Part shown: piece by piece, positions 17,967-28,123 of the stretch
Layout of the letters: the number at the start of each line of letters is the position of its first letter
How positions within the stretch are numbered: the first letter of the stretch is position 1
Assembly: GCF_016775155.1 (NCBI RefSeq)
Contig: NZ_JAEUGD010000042.1
Coordinates: 648,100 to 712,099 of the forward strand
DNA: 64,000 nt
Source of the DNA: Fulvivirga marina
GTDB lineage: Bacteria > Bacteroidota > Bacteroidia > Cytophagales > Cyclobacteriaceae
Direction of reading: 5' to 3'
Program-made: the position numbers and the translations under genes
The notes under the pieces: generated by a model
The model's database searches: none
Told to the model about the DNA's origin: nothing
What the model saw: the letters and a program-made list of their open reading frames with translations, nothing else

Positions 17967-19865
17967 CTACGTACAATGCCTTTTCCACCACCATTGAAAA
18001 ACTATCAATCCCCATATACGTGCATGCACATCACCTGGGTTTGAAGAGAAAAGTTTACGTTTTAGTTTTCTGGTTTCTGCAACATTAAAGATACCCTGTT
18101 CCTCAATAAAGTCATCTCTAAGTAGATCATCGTTAATCATAGATTTCATTTCTCTTCTGAACCATTTGAGGAGAGGAACTTCAAAACCTTTCTTAGGTCT
18201 GTTATATAGCTCCTGCGGGAGAATATCTCTAAAGCTGTCTTGCACTATTCGTTTCCTGATATGTCCGTTTATTTTAGATGAAACTGGCAATGAAAAGGCA
18301 AACTCAACAACCTCATGGTCCAAAAAGGGTACGCGGACTTCAAGGCTGTTTGCCATTGACATTCGGTCTACTTTTGTGAGCATGTCATCTGGCAATACAA
18401 GATTTATATCAGTATAAAGTATATCATTGATATCTTCTTTCTCAGGAATCTTCTGGAGAATATTATGTTTGAAATTGAGGTAATTCTGGCGGTTAATTGA
18501 TGACAAGGTGTTGGGACTTAGTAGTCTATTGATGTCCGGTTCAGAGGCAAAGCCTGCCCATTGCCAGTAACGTTCTTTACTGGTGAGTTTCATGCCTTTG
18601 CCAAAACGGTGTAATTGGCGAAATTTGTTTGTCAAAGGGTTACTTCTTGATTTGGGTAGAAGTGACCATACAGGAGTCAGAGTACCTACCGCTTGAGCTG
18701 CGATGCCGCCCTTTATCATTTTTAGAAATGCAGAATGTTTATTGTATCCAGAAAATAACTCGTCTGCTCCATCTCCAGAAAGCGCGACTACAGAGTGTTT
18801 GCGAGTTTCCTTTGAGAGTATATATACGGCAATAGCTGAGGAGTCGGCAAAAGGTTCATCAATATAGTCGAGAATATCATTTACATGTTTGTAAAGATCA
18901 TTGTTGGTCAGGGAGAAAACTGTGTGCTCTGACCCGATCTTTTTTGCAACTAAACGTGCATATTCGGTTTCGTCAAAGAATTTTTCGTCTTTATAGCCAA
19001 TAGAGAAGGTGTGCAGATCAGGTTTGTGCCGATGTGCCAGCGTGGCAATTACGGAAGAATCTATACCACCACTTAGAAAGGAACCTATCGGAACATCAGC
19101 AACCAGCCTTCTTTGAACGGATTGTTCCATGAGCTGGAAAAGCTTGTCTTTTTGATCACCATAGCTTAACGAGGTGTATTTATTTTTGTCAAAAGGAACT
19201 TTGTAGAAGCATTCGGTTACAACTTTTCCGTTTTTAATGAGAAGCGAATGGCCAGGCAATAGTTTCTTTACATCCTTGAAAATGGTTTTTGGCGCTGGAA
19301 TATAATTAAGTTGTAGATAAGTATATAATGCTGTATAATCGATGTTTTTTTCAATACCATAAGTAAGGATTGATTTCATCTCGGAGGCAAACAGCACCCT
19401 GTTTTCATCGTTCATATAATAAAGGGGCTTGATTCCCATTCTGTCACGGGCAATAAAAACAGATTGCTCTTCCTTATCGTAAATGGCAAACGCAAAAAAG
19501 CCATTTAGTTTTTGAAGACAGTCCTTACCTTCAGTAATATAAAGATAGAGTAGCACTTCAGTATCGGAGCTCGAGGAGAAATTTATTCCTTTGGCCATGA
19601 GGCCTTGTTTTAAGCTCTTGTAGTTGAAGATTTCGCCGTTGAATACAATAACATAGCGGCCACTCTCATCAGTCATTGGCTGGTGGCCACTGGCAGTGGT
19701 GTCAATGATTGATAGCCTTCTGTGTCCCAAGGCTACGATGTTGTCATTATAAATATCCTGAAAATCTGGCCCTCTACGATCCAAGGCCATGGTGGCATTG
19801 TTAACATTGATCATGCTAATCCTGCCGACCATATTGAAAGCATAAACTCCGGTTATTCCGCACAT
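17967..19865 (-). CDS. asnB: asparagine synthase (glutamine-hydrolysing)
   Basis: 632-aa amidotransferase. The N-terminal Ntn glutaminase has Cys2 as nucleophile (MCGITGVY, with Met1 removed) and RGPD and NGEIFNY motifs. The synthetase domain has the PP-loop SGGIDS (265-270). It makes Asn from Asp, Gln and ATP, or serves as an amidotransferase in surface-polymer synthesis, as paralogues often do. It begins 12 bp after the stop of the histidine kinase gene on the same strand, so the two may share a transcript. Confidence 0.92.
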   Translation of the reverse strand: MCGITGVYAFNMVGRISMINVNNATMALDRRGPDFQDIYNDNIVALGHRRLSIIDTTASGHQPMTDESGRYVIVFNGEIFNYKSLKQGLMAKGINFSSSSDTEVLLYLYITEGKDCLQKLNGFFAFAIYDKEEQSVFIARDRMGIKPLYYMNDENRVLFASEMKSILTYGIEKNIDYTALYTYLQLNYIPAPKTIFKDVKKLLPGHSLLIKNGKVVTECFYKVPFDKNKYTSLSYGDQKDKLFQLMEQSVQRRLVADVPIGSFLSGGIDSSVIATLAHRHKPDLHTFSIGYKDEKFFDETEYARLVAKKIGSEHTVFSLTNNDLYKHVNDILDYIDEPFADSSAIAVYILSKETRKHSVVALSGDGADELFSGYNKHSAFLKMIKGGIAAQAVGTLTPVWSLLPKSRSNPLTNKFRQLHRFGKGMKLTSKERYWQWAGFASEPDINRLLSPNTLSSINRQNYLNFKHNILQKIPEKEDINDILYTDINLVLPDDMLTKVDRMSMANSLEVRVPFLDHEVVEFAFSLPVSSKINGHIRKRIVQDSFRDILPQELYNRPKKGFEVPLLKWFRREMKSMINDDLLRDDFIEEQGIFNVAETRKLKRKLFSSNPGDVHARIWGLIVFQWWWKRHCT

Positions 19866-19877
19866 ATCTGCATAGTT

Positions 19878-21971
19878 TTAAGCTGTAGGGATGTGCAAAG
19901 TAAACTCACTGCCCTTATTTAATTCTGATTTCAAGTCAATTTTTATTCCGAGAATAGATGAGGCTTTCCAGGCAAGGTAAAGCCCTAAGCCGTTGCCTTT
20001 TGATTGGGCACTAGCCTTAAAAAAAGCATTGAATACACTAGGTTGGAACTCCTTGGGAATGCCTTCGCCGTTATCAGATATTGTTATACAGTATTCTTTT
20101 TCCTGTCTTCTGCCATTTATATTCACATGAAGTGCTTTTTTATTACCATAAGTAAGGGCATTTTCAACAATATTATGAATAACCACTGCCAGAAGTTCCG
20201 AGTTGCTGTTAATCACGGTTTTTTCTATATCAACATATAATGTAGCCTTGTTAAGTTTCTCGGTATCTTTGTTAAGCTCAATCACTTTGTGAGTTAATTC
20301 CTGCAATTCCACGTCTTCCAGTTTAGAAGGGGCATGGTTTACCGTATGACTTATTTGCAATTTACGCAGCATATTGTCCATCCGGTTGGCGGTAGCTTTA
20401 AGGCGCTCTAATATATCTGTGAGATCGGGACTGGAGACATGTTTGCGGGCAAGGTTTTCAAGGCCTAAAATGGTGGCAATGGGCTGGCGTATGTCGTGAG
20501 ACGCATGGTATAGAAAAATATCCAGCTCCTCATTAATACTTTTCAGGCTCTTGGTCCTTTTTTCTACTTCTAACTCCAGGTTATCATTTATGACCTGAAT
20601 TACTCTATTTTGTTCCGTCAATTGTTCACTTTGAGACTCAATACGCTGCTTTTGTTCTGCCAATAGCCTGTTATCCCTTTTCCTGGCGTTGAGGTTAATG
20701 TAGAGCAAGGCGGCCACTATGATAATAATGCCTAAAGCGGCTGCACTGGCTATGATAATAATATTTCTATACTCAATTCGCTGCTCTTGAAGTTCATTGT
20801 TTTTGGTAAGAAGATCTATCTCTTTTAGTTTACTATCAAAATCATAATTGGCCTTTACCTGAGCCAGTTCTACCTGTTGTTTCTTGTTTAGCAATGTATC
20901 CTTTAGAGCTGCGTATTTTTGTTGATAAGTCAGTGCACTTTCAAACTCTTCTTTGTTGGCATGCCAGGCGGAGAGGTTTCTATAGTAATGAGCTCGTATG
21001 ATGTCTGTATTGTTGACTTTGCTCCCAAATTCGTACAAGGAGCTGTCAAAGTAAACTTTTGCTAGTTCCTCATTACCAATATTACTGTAAATTTCACCAA
21101 TTGTCATGGCGGAATTTGCAGCACTTATCCATTCTTTAAATTTCTTGCTAGCTCGGAGATCCTGCTTAAGGTAGGTGAGTGCTTTTTCATATTCACCCTT
21201 AAGCATATATACTGAACCCATGTTTCCAATAGTAAGGTTTACCCAAAACTCATTGTCTAACTGTAGTGCCAGGCTTCTTGAAGCATCTAGGTAATAGATA
21301 GCACTATCATAAGCCCTTAAACCTCTATAAGAAATGCCAATAGTGTTAAGTAGGTGCATGAGGTTGTACTTGTATTTATTGGAGAGTCTGCTGGTGTCAA
21401 TCCTGTCATATATTCTTTTGGCCGTATAGCTATAGCGTATGGCATCTTCCAGGTTGCCGGTGCTGTAATTCAGGTTAGCCATAGTGTATTGAACCTGGGC
21501 GGCTTCCAGAGAGTCGATCTTTATCAATACTTCATAGGCGTGAAGTAAGTGTTTGAGTGCATCATCTTTTTTTCCCAATGCATCATAGACACCCCCCATG
21601 CTTACCAGGATGTCCCCCAATAGCCGGAAGTCTTGCCTGGATGTGGCGAGTCCTGCTGCATGGTTAAAATGAGCCATGGCCAGTGAAAGATTATTTCTAT
21701 TATTGTAAAGCTGGCCAAGGTTGCGGTTGCACAATAATTTGATAAGGAAAAGGTCCTCCTTTTCGGCAAAAGATAAGAGCGATTTTTGTAATACCTCAGT
21801 CTCATCGGAATAGTTATTATATAGAGAATCAAAATACGATATTAATTCTTCATCTGTTTTCTCTTTAATTTCCTTAAAATGCGAGGGAAAAGAATCAAGT
21901 TGAGCCAGAGCATGACCATGTGAAAAAAATACAAATACTATAAAAGTTATAAAAACTTGTCGAACTCTCAT
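19878..21971 (-). CDS. TPR-containing membrane histidine kinase
   Basis: Sensor kinase of 697 aa from the ATG at 21971; a TTG at 21989 would add six residues before the signal peptide. Order: signal peptide (MRVRQVFITFIVFVFF), periplasmic TPR-type helical repeats to about residue 380, one TM helix (IIIIASAAALGIIIIVAALLY), a coiled coil, then a HisKA/HATPase core. H492 lies in HASHDIRQP; the N box is NIVENALTYG, and the G boxes are DNGEGIP and GNGLGLY. No receiver domain or adjacent response regulator is visible. TPR-HK proteins are common in Bacteroidota; the stimulus is unknown. Confidence 0.88.
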   Translation of the reverse strand: MRVRQVFITFIVFVFFSHGHALAQLDSFPSHFKEIKEKTDEELISYFDSLYNNYSDETEVLQKSLLSFAEKEDLFLIKLLCNRNLGQLYNNRNNLSLAMAHFNHAAGLATSRQDFRLLGDILVSMGGVYDALGKKDDALKHLLHAYEVLIKIDSLEAAQVQYTMANLNYSTGNLEDAIRYSYTAKRIYDRIDTSRLSNKYKYNLMHLLNTIGISYRGLRAYDSAIYYLDASRSLALQLDNEFWVNLTIGNMGSVYMLKGEYEKALTYLKQDLRASKKFKEWISAANSAMTIGEIYSNIGNEELAKVYFDSSLYEFGSKVNNTDIIRAHYYRNLSAWHANKEEFESALTYQQKYAALKDTLLNKKQQVELAQVKANYDFDSKLKEIDLLTKNNELQEQRIEYRNIIIIASAAALGIIIIVAALLYINLNARKRDNRLLAEQKQRIESQSEQLTEQNRVIQVINDNLELEVEKRTKSLKSINEELDIFLYHASHDIRQPIATILGLENLARKHVSSPDLTDILERLKATANRMDNMLRKLQISHTVNHAPSKLEDVELQELTHKVIELNKDTEKLNKATLYVDIEKTVINSNSELLAVVIHNIVENALTYGNKKALHVNINGRRQEKEYCITISDNGEGIPKEFQPSVFNAFFKASAQSKGNGLGLYLAWKASSILGIKIDLKSELNKGSEFTLHIPTA

Positions 21972-21993
21972 GGAAGACACTTTATCCAATTTT

Positions 21994-22037
21994 AAAAAAA
22001 ATAGCCTGATATCAAAACCTATTAGGTAACGATCAGG
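21994..22037 (-). terminator. probable terminator after the FAD/Fe-S dehydrogenase gene
   Basis: On the - strand CCTGAT (22037-22032) pairs with ATCAGG (22010-22005), enclosing a second small stem ACCTAATAGGT. A run of eight T (22001-21994) follows. It separates the dehydrogenase gene from the histidine kinase gene downstream. Confidence 0.55.
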
Positions 22038-22040
22038 TGT

Positions 22041-24965
22041 TTATGATAAGGCTGCATACAATATTTCTACGGGGTGTAGTGCCTTTCGCGTTGTTCCGTC
22101 CTTTATCTGGTGTCTGCAACTAGTACCATTAGCAGCAATGATCACATCTTCTGGTTGTTGCCTTACAGTTGGAAATAATACAAGCTCACCAATGTTCATA
22201 GATACCTCGTATTTTTCCTTTTCGTAACCAAATGAACCTGCCATACCACAGCACCCAGAAGGTATCATGTGTACCTCGTAGTTTTTAGGTAAGGATAAAA
22301 CACGCTTGGTAGGTACTAATGATGACAAAGCTTTCTGGTGACAATGGCCATGAAACTTGATTACCTTTTTATCTTCACTAAAACTTGATTCTGTTATCAG
22401 ACCTTTTTTTATTTCTCTTTCAAGGAATTCTTCAATCAGAAATGTGTTTTTCGCCAACTTCTTGGCAGTCTCCAGGTCTACTGTTTCTGCCAGATCAAGA
22501 TACTCATCACGAAAACTTAATATAGCAGATGGTTCAATGCCAATTAAGGGAGTCTCCTCAGAAATAATTGACTTAAAAATATCAACATTCCTTTTGGCAA
22601 CCGTTTTTGCCTTGTCAAGCAGGCCTTTTGATAAAAAGGTACGACCACTTTCTTCATGGTCAATGAGCCTAACTTCATATCCCAACCGATCCAGTAACTT
22701 AATAGTTGTAACACCAATTTCTACGTCGTTGAAATTAGTAAACTCATCACAGAAAAGGTAAACAGCTCCAATCCTTTTTTGAGCAGAAGGGTTGTAATTT
22801 TTTTTATACCATGAGCGAAGTGTATGCTTGTGTAACAATGGCATGGACCGTTCAATGGCAAATCCTGAAATTAACTTGGCCAACTTCGAAGTTATGGGGT
22901 TAGTAAATGTGAAATTGTACAGGCCGGGCATCAAGGCTGCCAGTTTGTTTAAACGGGTAAAGCTGGCAATGAGCTGTGTTCGAAATGGAACACCATTGCT
23001 TTTATAGTATTGGTGTTGCCATTCAGCTTTCAGTTTACCTACATCCACATTAGAGGGGCATTCGGATTTACAGCCTTTGCATGATAGGCAGAGATCCATT
23101 ACTTCTTTTATTTCTTTGCTATCAAAGGGATTGGGTTTTGTTGAGTTGGTTAAAACTTCTCTAAGAATATTTGCTCTGGCCCTGGTAGTGTCTTTTTCAT
23201 TTTTGGTAGCCATATATGAAGGACACATAGTACCCCCGGTTAAATGTGTTTTTCTACAATCACCGGAGCCATTACATAGTTCTGCTGAGCGAAGAATCCC
23301 TTGGTATTGACTGAAGTTCATGGTGGTGTCAAACTCACGTGTTTCTTGCCCTGGCTTATACCTGAGGCTACTATTCATGGGTGGGGTATCCACAATTTTT
23401 CCCGGGTTGAACAGGTGGTTTGGGTCCCATGCATTTTTAATTTCCTTTAGTAGCTGGTAGTTGGCATCACCGATCATAAACGGAATAAATTCACCTCGAA
23501 GTCTTCCGTCTCCATGTTCACCGCTAAGAGACCCTTTATATTTTTTGACAAGGTGAGCTATTTCATCTAATATGGTCTTGAAAAGTTCATTGCCCTCTTG
23601 TGTTTTTAGGTTGATAATTGGTCGCAAGTGTAGCTCCCCAGAACCAGCGTGGGCATAATGAACGCAGTATAGGTTATGTTTGGTTAGTATTTCATTGAAA
23701 TCCCGGATGTATTCAGGGAGATCATTTACATCAACGGCCGTATCTTCAATTACTGGTACAGGCTTAGCGTCACCAGGGATGTTGCTGAGTAAACCTAACC
23801 CTGCTTTTCTTAGTTCCCACACCTTTTTGGTATCGGGGCCGGTAACAATAGGGAAGTGGTAACCCATTTTTTCTTGCTGTAGCTCCTCGATAAGTGCATT
23901 TGCCTTTTTCATCAACTCTGCCTCACTTTCTTCACGTAGTTCAACCACCAAAATAGCCTGAGGGTCATCTTTGATAAAAAAGCGATTTTGTCTTTGCTGA
24001 ATGTTGCCTTTGGTGCATTCGAGAATGTAGTTGTCCATCAACTCGCATGCAGTGGGTTCATACTTCAGAGCAATTAAATTGCCTTTAAGCGATTCATAAA
24101 CTGAAATAAAGTGAACACATACCAATGCCTGATATGCTTTTGGTAGAGGCTGTAAAGCAAGTTTTGCTTCAGTTATAAAAGCAAGAGTCCCTTCTGAACC
24201 GGCAATGAGCTTACAGAAATTAAATGGTTCGTTAACCTCTTCAAAGACACTACAATGCTTTAACAGGTCAATAGCATAACCCGTATTCCTGCGAGGAACA
24301 GATTTTTTAGGAAAGTTTTCATCGATCTGGACCTGGTTGGCCGGATTGGATAGAATACTTTTTATGTTCTTATATATACTTCCTTCCAGATTACTCTGGT
24401 CGCATTTTTTTTCAAATTGTTCGTCTGTAAGTGCTTGAAAAGCAACTTCAGATCCATCACTTAAAAAGGCATTAACAGCTATGAGGTGCTCTCTGGTACT
24501 GCCATAAATGACAGAATTTGAACCGCATGAGTTATTTCCTATCATACCCCCGATCATAGCCCGGTTGGCCGTGGAAGTTTCTGGTCCAAAATATAGCCCA
24601 TATGGTTTGAGGTGCATATTTAGCTCATCTCTGATAACACCAGGTTGTACACGAACCCATTTCTCCTCTTCATTGACCTCAAGTATGCCAGTGAAGTAAC
24701 GGGATACATCAACGATTATGCCTGCTCCAACTACTTGCCCGGCCAGTGAAGTTCCTGCTGTTCTGGGGATCAGGGATATTTTGTGTCTATTGGCAAAGCT
24801 TATAAGCAGTTGCAGGTCATTATGATCTTTTGGGAACGCCACTGCCATAGGCATTTCGCGATACGCGGAGGCATCCGTAGCGTAAAGTGATTTATAGGTT
24901 TGATCATAATGTAGCTCGCCGGCTAGGGCATTTTTCAATTCCGTAAGTTCCTTCTCCCTGATCAA
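22041..24965 (-). CDS. FAD-linked oxidase/Fe-S protein, YdiJ-like (D-2-hydroxyacid dehydrogenase)
   Basis: Two-part redox enzyme of 974 aa. The N-terminal half is a PCMH FAD domain (PRTAGTSLAGQVVGAG at about 62-77, GNNSCGSNSVIYGSTREH) plus an FAD-oxidase C domain. The C-terminal half has Cys clusters CNGSGDC...MCPSY and CLSCKGCKSECP, then CCG-type motifs HCHQKAL and PSGCCGMAGSFGYEKEKY. This architecture and length match E. coli YdiJ-type proteins and D-lactate or D-2-hydroxyglutarate dehydrogenases that pass electrons to quinone or another acceptor. The substrate cannot be decided from sequence. It is monocistronic with its own terminator and diverges from the NlpC/P60 gene. Confidence 0.87.
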   Translation of the reverse strand: MIREKELTELKNALAGELHYDQTYKSLYATDASAYREMPMAVAFPKDHNDLQLLISFANRHKISLIPRTAGTSLAGQVVGAGIIVDVSRYFTGILEVNEEEKWVRVQPGVIRDELNMHLKPYGLYFGPETSTANRAMIGGMIGNNSCGSNSVIYGSTREHLIAVNAFLSDGSEVAFQALTDEQFEKKCDQSNLEGSIYKNIKSILSNPANQVQIDENFPKKSVPRRNTGYAIDLLKHCSVFEEVNEPFNFCKLIAGSEGTLAFITEAKLALQPLPKAYQALVCVHFISVYESLKGNLIALKYEPTACELMDNYILECTKGNIQQRQNRFFIKDDPQAILVVELREESEAELMKKANALIEELQQEKMGYHFPIVTGPDTKKVWELRKAGLGLLSNIPGDAKPVPVIEDTAVDVNDLPEYIRDFNEILTKHNLYCVHYAHAGSGELHLRPIINLKTQEGNELFKTILDEIAHLVKKYKGSLSGEHGDGRLRGEFIPFMIGDANYQLLKEIKNAWDPNHLFNPGKIVDTPPMNSSLRYKPGQETREFDTTMNFSQYQGILRSAELCNGSGDCRKTHLTGGTMCPSYMATKNEKDTTRARANILREVLTNSTKPNPFDSKEIKEVMDLCLSCKGCKSECPSNVDVGKLKAEWQHQYYKSNGVPFRTQLIASFTRLNKLAALMPGLYNFTFTNPITSKLAKLISGFAIERSMPLLHKHTLRSWYKKNYNPSAQKRIGAVYLFCDEFTNFNDVEIGVTTIKLLDRLGYEVRLIDHEESGRTFLSKGLLDKAKTVAKRNVDIFKSIISEETPLIGIEPSAILSFRDEYLDLAETVDLETAKKLAKNTFLIEEFLEREIKKGLITESSFSEDKKVIKFHGHCHQKALSSLVPTKRVLSLPKNYEVHMIPSGCCGMAGSFGYEKEKYEVSMNIGELVLFPTVRQQPEDVIIAANGTSCRHQIKDGTTRKALHPVEILYAALS

Positions 24966-25085
24966 AATTGTTTTTGTTTATTTTGAGTTTGAAAATTAAT
25001 CGCTTTTTTTTTTTGTAAAAAGGTCTTTAGCAATTATGTTGAGGACGATTTTCATTTTTTTAACTTTTTTGCTTCCATCTGACCC

Positions 25086-25556
25086 ATGAGACAAGCTCAG
25101 TCATTATTTTTTATTGCTTTACTTATAATTATGGCCTCTTGTGGTTCTGCAAAGAAGGCACAGGTACGGCTGAATAAAGTTAACACAGTAATCAAAACGG
25201 CACGCAGTTATATTGGCACCCCATACCGATGGGGAGGTACAACCCGTGCAGGTATGGATTGTTCAGGTTTGCTGATCAATAGCTACTCGTCTATTGACTA
25301 TCCTTTGCCCAGAACTTCAGCTGCCCAGAGTAAGGTGGGGCAAAAAGTGAAAATGAAAAACCTCGAGCCCGGCGATCTGGTGTTTTTTGCTACAGGTAAA
25401 AAACGACGGAAAATTACTCATGTTGGCTTAGTTACTTATGCAAGAAAGGATAAGGTAAAGTTTATCCATAGTTCATCGTCTTTAGGAGTAGTTGAGAGTA
25501 ATCTGAACTCGAAATATTACCGGAAAAGATTTATTGTAGGAAGAAGACCATTCTAG
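25086..25556 (+). CDS. NlpC/P60-family peptidoglycan endopeptidase lipoprotein
   Basis: Small (156 aa) cell-wall hydrolase. The lipobox MASC gives lipidated C19. The NlpC/P60 catalytic set is complete: C59 in GMDCSGL, H112 in ITHVGLV and H128 in FIHSSS, with the RWGG substrate segment just before C59. It probably cuts the D-Glu to diamino-acid bond in stem peptides. There are no SH3 domains. It is followed by tRNA-Ala after 34 bp. Confidence 0.93.
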   Translation: MRQAQSLFFIALLIIMASCGSAKKAQVRLNKVNTVIKTARSYIGTPYRWGGTTRAGMDCSGLLINSYSSIDYPLPRTSAAQSKVGQKVKMKNLEPGDLVFFATGKKRRKITHVGLVTYARKDKVKFIHSSSSLGVVESNLNSKYYRKRFIVGRRPF

Positions 25557-25589
25557 ATTTTTTTAATATATTTGCTGTCCATTTCAAAA

Positions 25590-25664
<75 letters not shown>

Positions 25665-25665
25665 C

Positions 25666-25696
25666 AAAACCCAGTCAAATTTGGCTGGGTTTTTTG
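25666..25696 (+). terminator. terminator after tRNA-Ala
   Basis: AAAACCCAG (25666-25674) pairs with CTGGGTTTT (25685-25693) and runs into a T-tract. The loop contains a further CAAA/TTTG pairing. It lies 1 nt after the tRNA 3' end. Confidence 0.88.
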
Positions 25697-25788
25697 TTTT
25701 CATGGAATGTATTCTATATACGAGTAAAACCGGATCAAAAAATCATTTACAGTTCTTAATGGTTCAAAGCGTGTCCAACAATATCTAC

Positions 25789-25806
25789 CAAGCTGATAAC
25801 AGCTTG
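25789..25806. repeat. short perfect hairpin
   Basis: CAAGCTG-ATAA-CAGCTTG, a perfect 7-bp stem with a tetraloop, in the 200-bp gap between the tRNA terminator and the DUF1566 lipoprotein gene. It has no adjacent T-run. Its role is unknown. Confidence 0.35.
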
Positions 25807-25894
25807 ATCTGTTTCAATCATTTTTTTACGTGTAAGAAATTAAGAGAAGATACCAGAGGTATAAATTAAAGGTTGTCCGTTTATATTGATAGCT

Positions 25895-26506
25895 ATGAGA
25901 AGTACTTTTTCAATAGTATGTATGGTGATCACCATTACCGTGGCATGTACCAATAGAAAAATAAAAGAGATAGCTCATGTGGATAGTGCTATTGTAGTGC
26001 TTAGGGCAGATAGTGTAAACACAAATGTTAATAATAGTATAGTGTTGACCGACCTGCCTTTGATAGATTCTACACTTATTGTTGTGGATACAGTGACAGG
26101 TTTGGTATGGATGAAGTATGACTTTAGCTATCAGGAAGGTCGTTTTCTAAGTGTCTGGGAAGAGATCTTTGAATGGAAGAGTAAAATGAATGAACTAAAA
26201 TATGCTGGTTTTGATGATTGGCGAGTACCAACAATTAAAGAATACCGGACAATAAACAAAAATAGTACGGACCGAAAGCAATATGCTATTAAGTTTAATG
26301 AAATCGATTCTATTTCAGCTTGGGGCGACGGGGCATACGCCTTTTGGAGTGCTACTACACCGAATAAATATACAGCGAGTTATATGAGTTTTATTGAGGG
26401 ATTTGCAACCTCGGGCCATAGGGAAAAGCAAATGGGATATGGTAAACTTAAAGGTGAATTGGGTATGAGTGTGCGGTTGGTGAGAGAGGGTAATGTTAAT
26501 TTGTGA
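25895..26506 (+). CDS. DUF1566-like lipoprotein
   Basis: Predicted lipoprotein of 203 aa from the ATG at 25895, with lipobox TVAC (C18). A TTG three codons upstream is the alternative start. After a variable region the protein has DTVTGLVWMKYDF, then YAGFDDWRVPTIKEY and, further on, FWSATTPNKY and VRLVREG. These are the hallmarks of the DUF1566 (Lcl C-terminal) family, a lectin-fold-like domain of unknown ligand found in surface proteins. It converges with the acyltransferase gene 21 bp away. Confidence 0.75.
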   Translation: MRSTFSIVCMVITITVACTNRKIKEIAHVDSAIVVLRADSVNTNVNNSIVLTDLPLIDSTLIVVDTVTGLVWMKYDFSYQEGRFLSVWEEIFEWKSKMNELKYAGFDDWRVPTIKEYRTINKNSTDRKQYAIKFNEIDSISAWGDGAYAFWSATTPNKYTASYMSFIEGFATSGHREKQMGYGKLKGELGMSVRLVREGNVNL

Positions 26507-26527
26507 TACATTTGATTTTATTTGATC

Positions 26528-27691
26528 TCATTTATCTATCATCTTTTTGTGAATTGTTAGGATAGCAATATCAGAGGTTAGAACCTCTTTTCTCAGCCTT
26601 AAGCATGGTTTCTCAACCAACAAGTAAAGAATTAAACTAACACAGCCCGCAGCAATGAAGCAAGCCCAGAAAATCCAATCACTTAAAAGTGTTATTTCAA
26701 ACTCTCTTATCCAGCGTTTGGTAAGGTTAAAGATCAACTTATGGGTCAGGTAAAGCGAATACGATAATGTAGCCACCACTAAAGTTATTCGGGACCTGAT
26801 TTTATAAAAAAAGCATGTAGGGCTAATTGCCGCAATCAGAATAATACCATAGGCTAGGGAGATCATAGTAAAACCATAGGCTGTTGTATTGAAAGAGACT
26901 AGGTTTTCTGATATTTTGTAGGCATAGAGTAGCATGCAGATTCCAATCAAAAATATCAGGTTTCCATGCTTTTTTAACCTACTTAAGAGCTTTGAGTCGA
27001 AGGCAGCCATGGACGCTATAGTGATTCCTACAACTAAACCATCCATCCTGGTGTGACTAGGGTAATAGATTTTTTCAAAAAAACTGAAGGTCATGGCTTT
27101 TGCATCGATGTCTATTAGTGGCTGAACATATTCCGACCAGCTATATAGCCTTAACACTATACTCAAAAGTATCAATCCGGTAATTAAATAGAATACCTTT
27201 TTTCGAAAGTTGAGTGTCCCGATCGTAAGTAGGATCAGGGGGAAGATAACATAAAATTGCTCTTCAATACACAAAGACCATGCATGAGAAAAGGTGTTTT
27301 CAGTTTCAATATCCAATCCCAGGTTTTGGGTAAAGGTTAGGAATTTCCATAAAGGAGGCATACCTCTGCCTCCCCGTAGGTTTGGCAAGGCGTAGTAAAC
27401 GATCAATACTGTAAAGTATGCCGGTATAATCCGGAAAGCCCTTTTCAGATAGAACCGTTTAAAGGAGATGCTATTTGATGTTTTGACCTCACTGAGTAGT
27501 TGATAACCGATAAGATAACCGCTTAATACGAAAAACAGATCTACACCTGACCACCCGATAAGGGCCACTGGCTGCAACCATTTTGGGGTTCCTGGACCAA
27601 AATGAAAGACCATAACCAGAATAATAGCAATGGCTCTTAGGTGATCCAGTCCGTGCAGTCTGTTTGTTGAGTAGGGGAAAAGCTTGGACAT
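26528..27691 (-). CDS. acyltransferase 3 family integral membrane protein (OafA/YrhL-like)
   Basis: A 387-aa protein with about ten TM helices. The family signatures are present: N-terminal GLDHLRAIAIILVMVFHF with the Arg and His of the acyl-transfer site, FFVLSGYLIG, and HAWSLCIEEQFYVIFPL with the conserved Glu. Members O-acetylate or acylate surface sugars, lipids or peptidoglycan. No polysaccharide genes are adjacent, so the acceptor is unknown. It is monocistronic. Confidence 0.88.
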   Translation of the reverse strand: MSKLFPYSTNRLHGLDHLRAIAIILVMVFHFGPGTPKWLQPVALIGWSGVDLFFVLSGYLIGYQLLSEVKTSNSISFKRFYLKRAFRIIPAYFTVLIVYYALPNLRGGRGMPPLWKFLTFTQNLGLDIETENTFSHAWSLCIEEQFYVIFPLILLTIGTLNFRKKVFYLITGLILLSIVLRLYSWSEYVQPLIDIDAKAMTFSFFEKIYYPSHTRMDGLVVGITIASMAAFDSKLLSRLKKHGNLIFLIGICMLLYAYKISENLVSFNTTAYGFTMISLAYGIILIAAISPTCFFYKIRSRITLVVATLSYSLYLTHKLIFNLTKRWIREFEITLLSDWIFWACFIAAGCVSLILYLLVEKPCLRLRKEVLTSDIAILTIHKKMIDK

Positions 27692-27783
27692 TAAAGTATT
27701 TGTCAGTTGAAGGGGAGTTTGCCGATGATCCTGATAATTAATATTTCTAAATTACCGAAATTTAATTTTATGGCGTTAAGCAA

Positions 27784-27957
27784 ATGAGAGAATCTAAGCC
27801 GTCTAAGGTTAGTATTTATGCTGTGGTCGTCATTATTATCAGATTAAAGTACTTCTGTAATCCTGTAGTAACCATTGTTGTGATTTGCATAATGAGGGTT
27901 GTTATTCTTTGTTTTAACAATGAAATGACCATACTTTCTATAGTTGCTCTTTGGTGA
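27784..27957 (+). CDS. possible 57-aa hydrophobic ORF
   Basis: In the otherwise empty 375 bp between the acyltransferase start (27691) and the nucleotidyltransferase-like gene, an ATG at 27784 opens 57 codons. They are rich in Val and Ile (YAVVVIIIRLKYF, VVTIVVICIMRVVILCF), which would suit a small membrane protein. I recognise no family, and an AT-rich region can produce such an ORF by chance. I see nothing else in 27692-28066. Confidence 0.22.
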   Translation: MRESKPSKVSIYAVVVIIIRLKYFCNPVVTIVVICIMRVVILCFNNEMTILSIVALW

Positions 27958-28123
27958 ATGAGTGCTGGGCATTCTCTTAAATGATGATTAATTGCTCATA
28001 TTCACAAGTAAATCTTACTTGCTAGTAACGAAGGGATAAATATCATTATAATGAAAATGCCTTAATTTGCATCTTAGAAATAGTTGGAAAGGCGTTATTT
28101 TTGAAGGCAAATATGATTTTGAC

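Noticed and set aside
25681..25869. 62-codon ORF starting in the tRNA terminator
   Set aside because: It would begin inside the terminator stem from a TTG; no conserved pattern.
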